From Planctomicrobium piriforme (GTDB lineage: Bacteria; Planctomycetota; Planctomycetia; Planctomycetales; Planctomycetaceae): 47,590 nucleotides of DNA. The first letter of the stretch is position 1. The number at the start of each line of letters is the position of its first letter. The DNA is taken from positions 1 through 47,590 of the forward strand of contig NZ_FOQD01000027.1 of NCBI RefSeq assembly GCF_900113665.1, in the 5' to 3' direction. Positions 18,009-25,684 of the stretch are shown here, one piece after another. Both the position numbers and the translations under genes were made by a program. The notes beneath the pieces are model-generated. The model worked only from the letters and a program-made list of their open reading frames with translations. It made no database searches and was not told where the DNA came from.

Positions 18009-18518
18009 ATGGCAAAACTGACACGACTGAGTACCGAAGATCGCGAGAATCTCGCCGCCTATCTGGACGGCGAGCTGGACGAGAACGGTACGCGCCGGAT
18101 CGAGTCAATTTTGACCAGCAGCGAAGTCGCCAGAAACGACGTCGACCTGCTCGCTCGTACTTATGAGATGCTGGATCTGCTGCCTCGCCCCAAGGCGCCG
18201 AACGATTTCACCGAGAAGACGCTGGCGACGGCGAAGCTGGAAGGTTACCGCAAGCCGCTGTCACAGCAGCCCTGGTTTCGCTGGGCGCAGCGAGGAGCCG
18301 TGCTGGGCGGGTGGTCGCTGGCAATTCTTGTGGCCGGAGCGTTCGGCTATGCCCTGACGAATCGCTGGATTCCCACGCAGGATGATCTGTTGCTGCAGCA
18401 ATTACCGTTGATGGAGAAGCTCGACAGTTACGTCGAAGCGGACAGCATTGAGTTTCTCCATGAATTGGCAGGTCAGAAGCAACTGCTCAATGAAATCCAG
18501 CGGAGTGCCAGCCCATGA
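18009..18518 (+). CDS. Anti-sigma-factor-like single-pass membrane protein
   Basis: This 169-residue protein starts with a segment typical of anti-sigma factors, DRENLAAYLDGELDENGTRRIESIL, followed by a second helical segment and one membrane helix at about residues 98-116 (LGGWSLAILVAGAFGYAL). The usual zinc-binding His/Cys residues are absent; there are no cysteines at all. A short C-terminal part would face the periplasm. Position just after an ECF sigma gene supports an anti-sigma role, holding the sigma factor at the membrane. The stop overlaps the next start by 4 bases (ATGA), so at least these two are translationally coupled. Confidence 0.7.
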   Translation: MAKLTRLSTEDRENLAAYLDGELDENGTRRIESILTSSEVARNDVDLLARTYEMLDLLPRPKAPNDFTEKTLATAKLEGYRKPLSQQPWFRWAQRGAVLGGWSLAILVAGAFGYALTNRWIPTQDDLLLQQLPLMEKLDSYVEADSIEFLHELAGQKQLLNEIQRSASP

Positions 18519-19771
18519 GCCCGAAGGCCACCCGACTTTGGTTGATTGGCTCGCTGCTGCTGGCATTGGCCGCTGCCCCCTTTCTCGCCAGGGGAGATCA
18601 ACTGTCACGGCAGACGCGTGACAACAGCGCCGCCGCGATCGCCAAGATGTCGGAAACGCAACACGAACGTCTGCTGCGGAACTACGCCGACTATCAGAAA
18701 ATGGACGCCGCAAGCCGGGAAAAAGTCGCAAAACTCCATTGGGAGATTGAAAAAGACCGCCGGACGTCGAGCAATGAGCTGGCAACGGTGCTGGCGGACT
18801 ATCATGCCTGGCTGAGAACGCTCGATGCCTATCAGCGCGATCAGATTATCAAAACGACGGAACCGAAGGCACGTCTGGCTCTGATGCGGGACACCGTGCG
18901 GAAGCAACGTGAAGAGGCGGCACGGCGCACGATGTCGATGCCCGGTCCTGGCGGTGGTCGCGGGTTCGATTTTCCGCCAGGCTTTGACGACAAAACGTTG
19001 CCAGTCGTCATGAAAGCGATCGAAACACAGGCGGCAAATCGGCTGACTCCAGCACAGATGCAGGAGCTGCAGTCGTTACAGGGACTGAAGCGAGACCTGC
19101 GGTTGTTGCAATTGCTCAAAGAGTTTGGCACCGGCGTGAACCCGCAACCGTTGCTCGAGAATCCGCCGCCGGAGTTTACCGCCGTGGCGCAGAATATCGA
19201 TCAGTACATCAGTGATCCGCATTTCCAGGACTACATCAAAAATGGTCCGCCCGGTCCGCCACCTCCGCAGGGCATGGATCAGCGGCGTTCGACTTCTCCT
19301 GAGGGACTGCGTCTCGGGCAAACCCTGATGCATTCCTTGGTCTCGGAGTTATTTCGCCAGTGGCGTCAGGCGGAGGCTCATGTCGACAAGCCCAAGTTGG
19401 AACAGTTTTTGGCCACCCTGAATGAAGACGAGCAGAATGATTTGCTCAGCCGGGAAGCGTCGGACTTTCAGACCGATTTAAGGGATCAGTATCTCGAGTC
19501 GACCGGGCGCGCCGATTTGCCGACGTTGCAAAACCTGGGGGAAGTCTTCGTGGGATCGAAATGGCCGTTTGGCGGTCGAGATCGCTTCGGAGGGGAAGAT
19601 CGCCGTGGCGGTCGCGGGCCGAGAGGGCCTGGGGGGCCTGGGGATCGTGGCCCGATGGATGACAGGTTCGGTCCAATGCGAGGAGGCGGCCCGCCGCGCG
19701 ACCGCATGGACGGCAACGGACCGATGGGTCCGCCGCCTGCTTCTCCACCGCAAAACCCGCCGGTGAAATGA
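18515..19771 (+). CDS. Exported hypothetical protein with Gly/Pro/Arg-rich tail
   Basis: The 418-residue protein begins with a signal peptide (WLIGSLLLALAAAPFLARG). The middle is helical and charged (LLRNYADYQKMDAASREKVAKLHWEIEKD; ELQSLQGLKRDLRLLQLLKEFG). From about residue 350 it becomes low-complexity, rich in Gly, Pro, Arg and Asp (GGRDRFGGEDRRGGRGPRGP type), presumably disordered. I recognise no known domain. It is coupled by ATGA overlaps to the anti-sigma-like gene before it and the ABC ATPase after it. From context it could be the periplasmic part of the sigma/anti-sigma signalling unit, for example a sensor or inhibitor, but nothing in the sequence proves this. Confidence 0.65.
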   Translation: MSPKATRLWLIGSLLLALAAAPFLARGDQLSRQTRDNSAAAIAKMSETQHERLLRNYADYQKMDAASREKVAKLHWEIEKDRRTSSNELATVLADYHAWLRTLDAYQRDQIIKTTEPKARLALMRDTVRKQREEAARRTMSMPGPGGGRGFDFPPGFDDKTLPVVMKAIETQAANRLTPAQMQELQSLQGLKRDLRLLQLLKEFGTGVNPQPLLENPPPEFTAVAQNIDQYISDPHFQDYIKNGPPGPPPPQGMDQRRSTSPEGLRLGQTLMHSLVSELFRQWRQAEAHVDKPKLEQFLATLNEDEQNDLLSREASDFQTDLRDQYLESTGRADLPTLQNLGEVFVGSKWPFGGRDRFGGEDRRGGRGPRGPGGPGDRGPMDDRFGPMRGGGPPRDRMDGNGPMGPPPASPPQNPPVK

Positions 19772-20454
19772 CCGATCCTGCTCACGATTTGAACGTCACC
19801 AAGCTCTCGAAGTCGTTTGCGACGGCAGGCGGAACGCTGGAGATTCTGCGCGAAGTTGAGCTGTCGCTGAAGTCGGGTGATGCCGCGGCCATTACCGGAC
19901 CCTCAGGTTCGGGGAAGAGTACGCTGCTTTACATTATTGGCCTGCTGGATGTCCCGACGAGCGGCGATGTGACGCTCGATGGCGAGCGACCGCATCAACT
20001 CAGTGCGGCTCAACAGGCGCGATATCGCAGCCGCAATATCGGCTTCATCTTCCAGGACCATCATCTGCTGCCGCAGTGTACAGTGCTGGAAAACGTACTC
20101 TTGCCGACGTTGGCACTGGCCCAAACGAACCGCGAAGCAGAAGTGCGGGCCGTTGAACTGCTCAGACGAGTGGGTCTGAGCGAGCGCCTGCATCATCGGC
20201 CTGCCCAGCTTTCCGGCGGAGAGCGACAACGCGTCGCCGTCTGCCGGGCACTCATCAACCAGCCTGCGCTGCTGCTGGCGGACGAGCCGACAGGGAACCT
20301 CGATCGGCAAACGGCCGAGACGGTCGGCACGCTACTGCTGGAGATTGCGAAAGAGCAACAGGCGATTCTGATCTGCGTGACGCACAGTCAGGAACTGGCA
20401 GCGCGGTTCCCCAGGAGGTTGGAATTGCTGGACGGGCGGCTCGTTGAGAGTTGA
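19768..20454 (+). CDS. ABC transporter ATP-binding protein, LolD/MacB-like
   Basis: The 228-residue ATPase has Walker A GPSGSGKS (44-51), Q-loop FIFQDHHLLPQ, signature LSGGERQRVAVCRAL, Walker B LLLADEPTGNLDRQT and the switch histidine in CVTHS. The signature wording and LLP after the Q-loop place it in the LolD/MacB/FtsE-like subgroup that serves lipoprotein release or efflux permeases. Its start overlaps the previous stop by 4 bases. No FtsX-type permease is encoded in the window, which is unusual since the partner is normally adjacent. The substrate is therefore unknown; lolD would be a guess. Confidence 0.85.
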   Translation: MTDPAHDLNVTKLSKSFATAGGTLEILREVELSLKSGDAAAITGPSGSGKSTLLYIIGLLDVPTSGDVTLDGERPHQLSAAQQARYRSRNIGFIFQDHHLLPQCTVLENVLLPTLALAQTNREAEVRAVELLRRVGLSERLHHRPAQLSGGERQRVAVCRALINQPALLLADEPTGNLDRQTAETVGTLLLEIAKEQQAILICVTHSQELAARFPRRLELLDGRLVES

Positions 20455-20524
20455 GAGCTTCGCCGGTTCAACGGATGATGGAGGGAGTAACTGATGACTC
20501 CTCCCTCTCACTCGGGCCGCTATC

Positions 20525-21022
20525 ATGTTCTCGATTCGAATCTTCTTGCTGACCGCGCTATTCGCTGGCTTTATTAACGAATGCCCTGGTCAGGACAGCT
20601 ACCTGGTCATGCCGGTCACGGGGTATCAAATCAAGGTGCTTGACCCGGGTTCGGGGCAGGCAGGCGGGTTTGACGCAGTTCGTTTCTACCTGCCTGGAAA
20701 AGATCAATTCGCAGCGAATATCGGAGTTCAGCATCACCCTTTTTCGGGTTCCTTAGATGACTATCTCAACCTAAGCAAAGATCAGTTCAAGAATCTCAAT
20801 CTAAAAGTGATCCAGCTAAAAAACCAAGACGGCGTTATCATCGGTGAAGCGACTGGGAAAATCGGAGGCTTGCCTGCGTCTGAAGAATTGCACTTCTATT
20901 TTCGCGCGATCAAGATTGACCAATGCGTCGTGCTTGCGACGGCAACCTGCCTGGAAAAGAGCTGGGAGCAAGACAAACTGAAGCTTGTCCCAGTAATTGA
21001 CAGCTTGTCTCCAACGAAATGA
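20525..21022 (+). CDS. Small exported hypothetical protein
   Basis: The 165-residue protein has an N-terminal hydrophobic signal (FSIRIFLLTALFAGFINECPGQ), so export is likely; the cysteine near residue 20 is not in a good lipobox. The mature part has alternating short strands (YQIKVLDPGSG, VRFYLPGKDQFAANIGVQHHPF, VIIGEATGKIGG, LHFYFRAIKIDQCVVLATATC), which resembles small beta-rich periplasmic proteins of the PsbP/DcrB kind, but I cannot assign it. It is read toward bioF, ending 20 bases from it. Its start lacks a good ribosome binding site. Confidence 0.6.
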   Translation: MFSIRIFLLTALFAGFINECPGQDSYLVMPVTGYQIKVLDPGSGQAGGFDAVRFYLPGKDQFAANIGVQHHPFSGSLDDYLNLSKDQFKNLNLKVIQLKNQDGVIIGEATGKIGGLPASEELHFYFRAIKIDQCVVLATATCLEKSWEQDKLKLVPVIDSLSPTK

Positions 21023-21042
21023 ATTTGCCAACTCGGAATTGA

Positions 21043-22236
21043 TCAGCTTGGGTGAGGTCGGTGAACTGACCGCAGTCCAGCAATCAAAGTTTCGATTGCC
21101 TCCTCTCCGTGGGCATGGCTCAATGAGATCCGAAGTCGCGAAGTGCCCTTGGGCACTGTCGGCGGTCGGATGGCGGCGATCAGCAGGCCGTGGCGTTCCA
21201 GTTCTCCGGCCAGGCGCATCGTTTCTGCTTCGTCGCCGATGATGATCGGGATGATCGGTCCTTGAGCAGAGTCAGGAACCTGCCAGCCTTGAGAGCGGAG
21301 TTGCGTGATAACGTGTCGCGACGCCTGCGCAAGCCATTCGCGCCGCTGCGGTTCCGCTTCGATGATGTCGAGCGCGGCGATGGCGGCGGCGCAGACCGGA
21401 ATACTGAGCGCGGTCGAGAACATTTGCGTTCTGGCGGAGTTCCAGAGCCAGTCGATCAGCGTCTGGCTGCCGGTGACGAAGCCTCCCTGCAGGCCGGCCG
21501 CCTTGCTCAACGTGCCGACCGAGATGATTCGGGGAGAATGAACACCAAGCTGTTCCTGGAGTCCGGTTCCATGCTGACCGTTGACGCCGGTGGCATGGGC
21601 TTCGTCGATCAGCAAGAGTGCGTCGTACTGTTCGGCCAGCGCGGCGAGTGCTGTCAGCGGAGCATAGTCCCCGTCCATACTGAAGACGGAATCGGTCACG
21701 ATCAAACGGCGCCGGAAACCGCTGGCGAGAGCCAGTTGTTTTTCATAGGCGCTCGGGTCGGCATGGGCAATCACCTGCAATTTCGCACGCGAGAGCCGGC
21801 AGCCGTCGATGAGACTGGCATGGTTTAAACGGTCGCAGAGGACGACATCGTCGCTGCCGACCAGTGCGGCAATCGTCCCGACGTTTGCCGCATAACCAGT
21901 GGGAAAAAGGATTGCAGCTTCAGCGCGCTTGAAACGCGCGAGCCGCTCTTCGAGTTGTGCGTGCCAGGGGGTACGGCCAGTCACGAGCGCACTGGCGCGC
22001 GCGCCGAGGCCGGCCGTTTGAATGGCTGCGATGGCGGCGTCGCGCAGACGGGGATCATCGGCGATGCCGAGATAATCGTTCGCCGCGAAGTTCCAGAGCG
22101 TTTTACCGTGGATGGAACAACGGCCGCCCGGCAGCGGCAACACTTCACGACGAACCCGGCGACGCCCTTGCTCATCCAGGCCAGCCAGCTCAGTGGCCAG
22201 TTCCGAGATCCACGCGGAGTTCGAATCGTCGATCAT
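21043..22236 (-). CDS. bioF: 8-amino-7-oxononanoate synthase
   Basis: BioF condenses pimeloyl-ACP or -CoA with alanine to give 8-amino-7-oxononanoate, the first step that builds the biotin rings. The 397-residue protein is an alpha-oxoamine synthase: NFAANDYLGIADDPRL, the Gly-rich GLGARASALVTGRTPWHAQLE, ILFPTGYAANVG, DEAHATGVNG (211-220) and the PLP lysine Lys245 in SVGTLSKAAGLQGGF. Length is normal for BioF. Other members of the family (KBL, ALA synthase) are possible but the GARAS..VTG..PWHAQLE pattern and length favour BioF. No other biotin gene is adjacent. Confidence 0.85.
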   Translation of the reverse strand: MIDDSNSAWISELATELAGLDEQGRRRVRREVLPLPGGRCSIHGKTLWNFAANDYLGIADDPRLRDAAIAAIQTAGLGARASALVTGRTPWHAQLEERLARFKRAEAAILFPTGYAANVGTIAALVGSDDVVLCDRLNHASLIDGCRLSRAKLQVIAHADPSAYEKQLALASGFRRRLIVTDSVFSMDGDYAPLTALAALAEQYDALLLIDEAHATGVNGQHGTGLQEQLGVHSPRIISVGTLSKAAGLQGGFVTGSQTLIDWLWNSARTQMFSTALSIPVCAAAIAALDIIEAEPQRREWLAQASRHVITQLRSQGWQVPDSAQGPIIPIIIGDEAETMRLAGELERHGLLIAAIRPPTVPKGTSRLRISLSHAHGEEAIETLIAGLRSVHRPHPS

Positions 22237-22271
22237 GGATCACGGCGACACAGAAGATGGAACTAAGAGAG

Positions 22272-22417
22272 GGAACCACGGAAGGCACGGAGTTCACGGA
22301 AATTCAAGATCAGAACCTCTTCTCGGCTTTCGCGATCACACTGGTTCGAATGGCAAATTGAATGCGCCCGTCGGGTGACAGTGATACCTCGTTGACATCC
22401 GTGCCTTCCGTGGTTCC
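22272..22417. repeat. 19-bp perfect inverted repeat (GGAACCACGGAAGGCACGG)
   Basis: GGAACCACGGAAGGCACGG at 22272-22290 is the exact reverse complement of the sequence at 22399-22417. The two arms are about 108 bases apart in the short gap between bioF and the M24 peptidase. Words like CCGTGCCTTCCGTGG are known as intergenic repeats in several bacteria; it is probably another dispersed family. Confidence 0.75.
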
Positions 22418-22427
22418 GCTCCTGTCT

Positions 22428-23603
22428 TTAATTCAGTCGGATTTCGTGTTTGCTCAGGCGGTCGAAGCCTTCGGTGGTGACGAGGTAGTTGTGTTCGATC
22501 CGCATGCCTCCGACGCCGTCGACGTAGGCGCCCGGTTCGAGCGTGATGACGTTGCCGGCTTCGAGCGTGTCGGAGCTGAGGGGGACCAGAATCGGCGGTT
22601 CGGGATGAGCGAGGCCGATCCCGTGGCCGGCATGGTGGGGGAACACTTCCGGCTTGCCGGCATCGACGAACGGCTTGGCGACGGCGTGATAGACGTCCGC
22701 CGCACTGACGCCGGCTCGGATCTTGGCTTCACCGTACTTCATGGCCGACTGGCAGAGAGCGAACAGCTCTTCCACCTGTGAAGAAGGCTTGCCGATGGAG
22801 ACGGTGTTGGTGAAGTCGCTGCGGTAGCCGTCGAGCATGACGGAGTAATCGAGAATGAAGAGATCTCCTTTTTGCAGTTTGCGGCCTTCGTCGGCAGGGA
22901 GGCCGCCGGTTTTGGGATCAGCGGCATGGCAGGCGCGGAAGTCGCCATAGATGAGGGCTGGTCGACCAGCGGCTTCGAGTGCGGCTTTCTGCACTTCGCG
23001 ATAGATGGCGAACTCGGTGATCCCTTCTTCGGCGATCTCGAACAGCCGGGCCTGACCGGCGTTGCCGGCGACCATGCATTGCTTCATCAGGGCGATTTCG
23101 TCGGGATCTTTGCGGCGGCGGAGCAACCGCAGGATCGAACCGAGATCGACAAACGGAAAGGCGCCCGGCTCCTGATGTGAGGAGAACTCATAGAGTTCGG
23201 GGTTCAGCAGTGCGGCGGCGCCGGTCGGCAGCCATTCTGCTTCGAGCAGCCCGCTGCGGCCCTGCAGGTGCGAGGCGACGTCGCTGAGCGCTTTGAAGAG
23301 GGCGTGATCGCGATTCGAGACGGAGTGCTTGTGGTCATACCAGGTGACGAGCGATGTGCGGTTGATGTACGGCTCATGGACCGCGGAGCGGAACGTGAAG
23401 TTGTCGGCCATCAGTGTGGCCGGGCCGTCCCGTTCGAGCAGCAGCAGCGCGCGTTCGCCGCTGGAGAAGCAGAGGGGCTGCACCCAGAAGTTGGACAGGT
23501 ACTGCACATGGCGAGGGTCGGAAATCAGCAGCCAGTCGATGTGGTCAGGCACCATCTCCCAGAGACGCTGGCGACGGGCAAGACAACCTTCTTGAGTGAG
23601 CAT
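22428..23603 (-). CDS. M24 family metallopeptidase (Xaa-Pro aminopeptidase type)
   Basis: The 391-residue protein has an N-terminal creatinase-like domain (about 1-150) and a C-terminal pita-bread M24 domain. The metal ligands are visible in order: Asp in FILDYSVMLDGYRSDFTNT (both aspartates), His in HHAGHGIGLAHPEPP, Glu in ITLEPGAYVDG and Glu in MRIEHNYLVT. This is the complete set for a dinuclear-metal aminopeptidase P or related prolidase. Start ATG at 23603 is preceded by GGAAGAG. Peptide substrate cannot be told from sequence. It is monocistronic, reading away from the Gly/Tyr-rich gene. Confidence 0.9.
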   Translation of the reverse strand: MLTQEGCLARRQRLWEMVPDHIDWLLISDPRHVQYLSNFWVQPLCFSSGERALLLLERDGPATLMADNFTFRSAVHEPYINRTSLVTWYDHKHSVSNRDHALFKALSDVASHLQGRSGLLEAEWLPTGAAALLNPELYEFSSHQEPGAFPFVDLGSILRLLRRRKDPDEIALMKQCMVAGNAGQARLFEIAEEGITEFAIYREVQKAALEAAGRPALIYGDFRACHAADPKTGGLPADEGRKLQKGDLFILDYSVMLDGYRSDFTNTVSIGKPSSQVEELFALCQSAMKYGEAKIRAGVSAADVYHAVAKPFVDAGKPEVFPHHAGHGIGLAHPEPPILVPLSSDTLEAGNVITLEPGAYVDGVGGMRIEHNYLVTTEGFDRLSKHEIRLN

Positions 23604-24073
23604 GACGGAACTCTTCCAGGTCGAAAGTGCGAGCAGGAACGTTGCTCGCCTGCAGGCACTTGGGCAGTGAGGACTGATCGGCGGATTTTAATTGTTCTGC
23701 CCGCCGCCTGCTGCTGTCCGCCGGCGGATTTGTCATGGCGCCGTGATTTCGGGACTTGGACTTAGAGCCCCTCTGGATCACTCCTTCGCTCGTTAGAATC
23801 GTCACGATGTCACTTCAATGGAGTCAATGTGGTGTCGGATGTGTCGTTTGGATGTCACTTTCTTTTGTGGCATGGGACGGCAAATAAATTGTAAGTCAAA
23901 TAGAAGTATATGGTTGCGTACTTGCGGCGGATTCTGCCCATCGTGGGCCGCTGTTTTGCTTTTACTCATTCTCGTCAAGAACGTGCACTCGAATATGACG
24001 GCTCAGACGGAAGTCATCGATCTGAGCGAGACGCACGCAGACGAGTTCGCTCAGACACATACGGAGAAGAACA
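23604..24073. other. Intergenic region between M24 peptidase and Gly/Tyr-rich protein gene
   Basis: These 470 bases contain no gene I accept. The part around 23880-23925 is clearly richer in A and T than its surroundings, a plausible promoter zone for the downstream exported protein, but no well-spaced -35/-10 pair stands out. The last 75 bases form a leader with alternative hairpins (24001-24054). Confidence 0.5.
24001..24054 (+). promoter_or_regulatory. Leader with two mutually exclusive hairpins
   Basis: CTGAGCGA at 24022-24029 can pair with TCGCTCAG at 24047-24054 (8 perfect base pairs), or its first six bases can pair with GCTCAG at 24001-24006. Both cannot form together. The element ends 19 bases before the start codon of the Gly/Tyr-rich protein. 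A regulatory role is inferred only from structure. Confidence 0.35.
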
Positions 24074-24439
24074 ATGAAAAAGTTCATGATGGCAGCTGCC
24101 GCAGTGGTTGGTATTTCGGTCCTGGGAATCGCCGGGACGGCACAGGCTGGCGGCGGTTGGGGACCCGGATACGGCGGCGGATACGGTGGTCATGGAGGAG
24201 GTTACGGCGGCGGGTATGGAGGCGGCTACGGCGGTGGATATGGCGGCGGGTATGGACACCAGCACAACTGCGGGCCGGTTTACGGCGGTCCGGTGTACGG
24301 AGGCCCCGTCTATGGCGGCTATCCAGTCGTCCGTCCTCCGGTTGTGCCCGTCTACGGAGCCTACCCGTACTACGGCGGTTACAACCGCGGTGCGAGCTTC
24401 GGGATTTCGACCCCGGGCTTTGGCCTGTATGTCCGCTAA
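24074..24439 (+). CDS. Exported Gly/Tyr-rich protein
   Basis: The 121-residue protein starts with a clear signal peptide (MKKFMMAAAAVVGISVLGIAG, cleavage after TAQA). The mature chain begins with GGY repeats (GGGYGGGYGG type, about residues 27-58), one HQHNC segment, then three GPVYGG repeats, and ends in an aromatic region (YPYYGGYNRGASFGIS). Such composition suggests a structural or cell-surface protein; I recognise no enzyme domain. GGAGAAG precedes the ATG at good distance. A strong intrinsic terminator follows 49 bases after the stop, so it is a single-gene transcript, probably well expressed. Confidence 0.85.
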   Translation: MKKFMMAAAAVVGISVLGIAGTAQAGGGWGPGYGGGYGGHGGGYGGGYGGGYGGGYGGGYGHQHNCGPVYGGPVYGGPVYGGYPVVRPPVVPVYGAYPYYGGYNRGASFGISTPGFGLYVR

Positions 24440-24487
24440 TTTGACTGCTGGCCGAGTCACTGTTGTGTGAAGACGGTCCCCATTGAG

Positions 24488-24519
24488 CCCCCGCCCGAGA
24501 ATTCCGGCGGGGGTTTTTC
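24488..24519 (+). terminator. Intrinsic terminator of the Gly/Tyr-rich protein gene
   Basis: CCCCCGCC (24488-24495) and GGCGGGGG (24506-24513) form a perfect 8-bp GC stem with a 10-base loop, followed directly by TTTTTCT. This is a classic Rho-independent terminator. Confidence 0.92.
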
Positions 24520-24613
24520 TGTTGATTGGCGGTGATGGTTGTGCGAAAGCAGGCCGGGTCAGTTAAGATCAACGAACTCCGTTTTGTTCCTTCAGAACCA
24601 GCTGAGATTCGCC

Positions 24614-25453
24614 ATGTCGCAGACCACTCCTGTGTTTCAGGCCGTTCCGGACGTCGATGACCTCGCCCGTATTCCGCGCGATCTGCGTTTTCATCCGACT
24701 CGCAACGAGCATCCCCGCAGTCTGACGCCCGAGCAGATCGCGCAGTTCAATGCGCAAGGGTTCGTGCGGCCAGTCTCGATCTTCAGCACGGAAGAGATCA
24801 CCGAGATCCGCAACTACTTCGACCGCTTGCTGGAACGGGTGGTTGCTGAAGGCGGGAACAGTTATTCGATCAGCTCGGCCCACCTGAAGTATGGGAAGGT
24901 GTACGATATTCTGTCGGACCGCCGGATTGTGGATTGCGTGAGCGATCTGCTGGGTGAGAACGTCGTCGGCTGGGGCTCGCACTTCTTCTGCAAGATGCCG
25001 CACGACGGCAAGTCGGTCGCCTGGCATCAGGATGCCAGCTACTGGCCCCTCTCGCCGTCGAAAGCGGTGACAGTCTGGCTGGCGATTGATGATGCGGACG
25101 TAGAGAACGCGAATATGCGTTTCATCTCCGGGTCACACCATGTGGGGCATCTGACGTTCCGGCCGAGCAGCCCGGAAGATCACAACGTGCTCAATCAGAC
25201 GGTCGAGAACCCCGAGCAGTACGGTGAAATCGTCAATGACGAGTTGAAGGCCGGTCAGATCTCGCTGCATTCCGACCTGTTGCTGCATGGCTCGGAAGCG
25301 AACAACAGCGATCGGCGTCGCTGCGGATTGACCATTCGCTATGCCGCTGCCGATGTGCGGGCAGCGATGGAGTGGAACCAGAAGGGGGTCTGGGTTCGCG
25401 GCAGTGATGCGACCGGGCACTGGACGAACCGCCCGCGACCGGCGATTGACTAG
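24614..25453 (+). CDS. Phytanoyl-CoA dioxygenase (PhyH) family protein
   Basis: This is a non-haem Fe(II)/2-oxoglutarate oxygenase of 279 residues. The iron ligands appear as His138 and Asp140 in SVAWHQDASYWPL and the distal His225 in LLLHGSEANNS, with a following Arg for 2-oxoglutarate in DRRRCGLTIRYA. MRFISGSHHVGHL is a typical PhyH block. The frame is open upstream to 24539, but that stretch overlaps the terminator flank and has no family similarity, so ATG 24614 is chosen. The family hydroxylates varied small molecules; the substrate is unknown. It stands alone between a terminator and a convergent gene. Confidence 0.88.
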   Translation: MSQTTPVFQAVPDVDDLARIPRDLRFHPTRNEHPRSLTPEQIAQFNAQGFVRPVSIFSTEEITEIRNYFDRLLERVVAEGGNSYSISSAHLKYGKVYDILSDRRIVDCVSDLLGENVVGWGSHFFCKMPHDGKSVAWHQDASYWPLSPSKAVTVWLAIDDADVENANMRFISGSHHVGHLTFRPSSPEDHNVLNQTVENPEQYGEIVNDELKAGQISLHSDLLLHGSEANNSDRRRCGLTIRYAAADVRAAMEWNQKGVWVRGSDATGHWTNRPRPAID

Positions 25454-25624
25454 AGCAGTTTGCTCGACCGGGTGCAGGCGTCGTACATATTCTCGTCGAT
25501 TGAGTTGCTGAATTCCGCGGGGCAAGACCAGGCAATTCATTTCGCAAATGACTCTAAAGCTGCTGATGCTGGAGTCGCTCAACGAGATTTGCACTCATCA
25601 AACTATGCGAAGTCTGATCAGCTT

Positions 25625-25669
25625 CCCCTCACCCCGGACCTCTCCCCGGAGTACCGGGGCGAGGGAGAG
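25625..25669 (+). repeat. CCCCTCACC/GGGGCGAGGGAGAG repeat, intergenic copy
   Basis: Fourth and most divergent copy of the repeat also found within HyuAB, at 17121 and at 17900. It lies between the convergent PhyH and thioredoxin-fold genes, next to the stop of the latter, and could end transcription from either side. Confidence 0.8.
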
Positions 25670-25684
25670 ATGTTGCAAACTGCT

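Noticed and set aside
24160..24310. Tandem short repeats that could be mistaken for a CRISPR-like array
   Set aside because: They encode GGY and GPVYGG repeats of an exported protein; there are no unique spacers.
23818..24444. 208-codon plus-strand open frame overlapping the Gly/Tyr-rich gene
   Set aside because: The second half is an Arg/Trp-rich frame-shifted reading of the GGY repeats; the other frame has a clean signal peptide, ribosome binding site and terminator.
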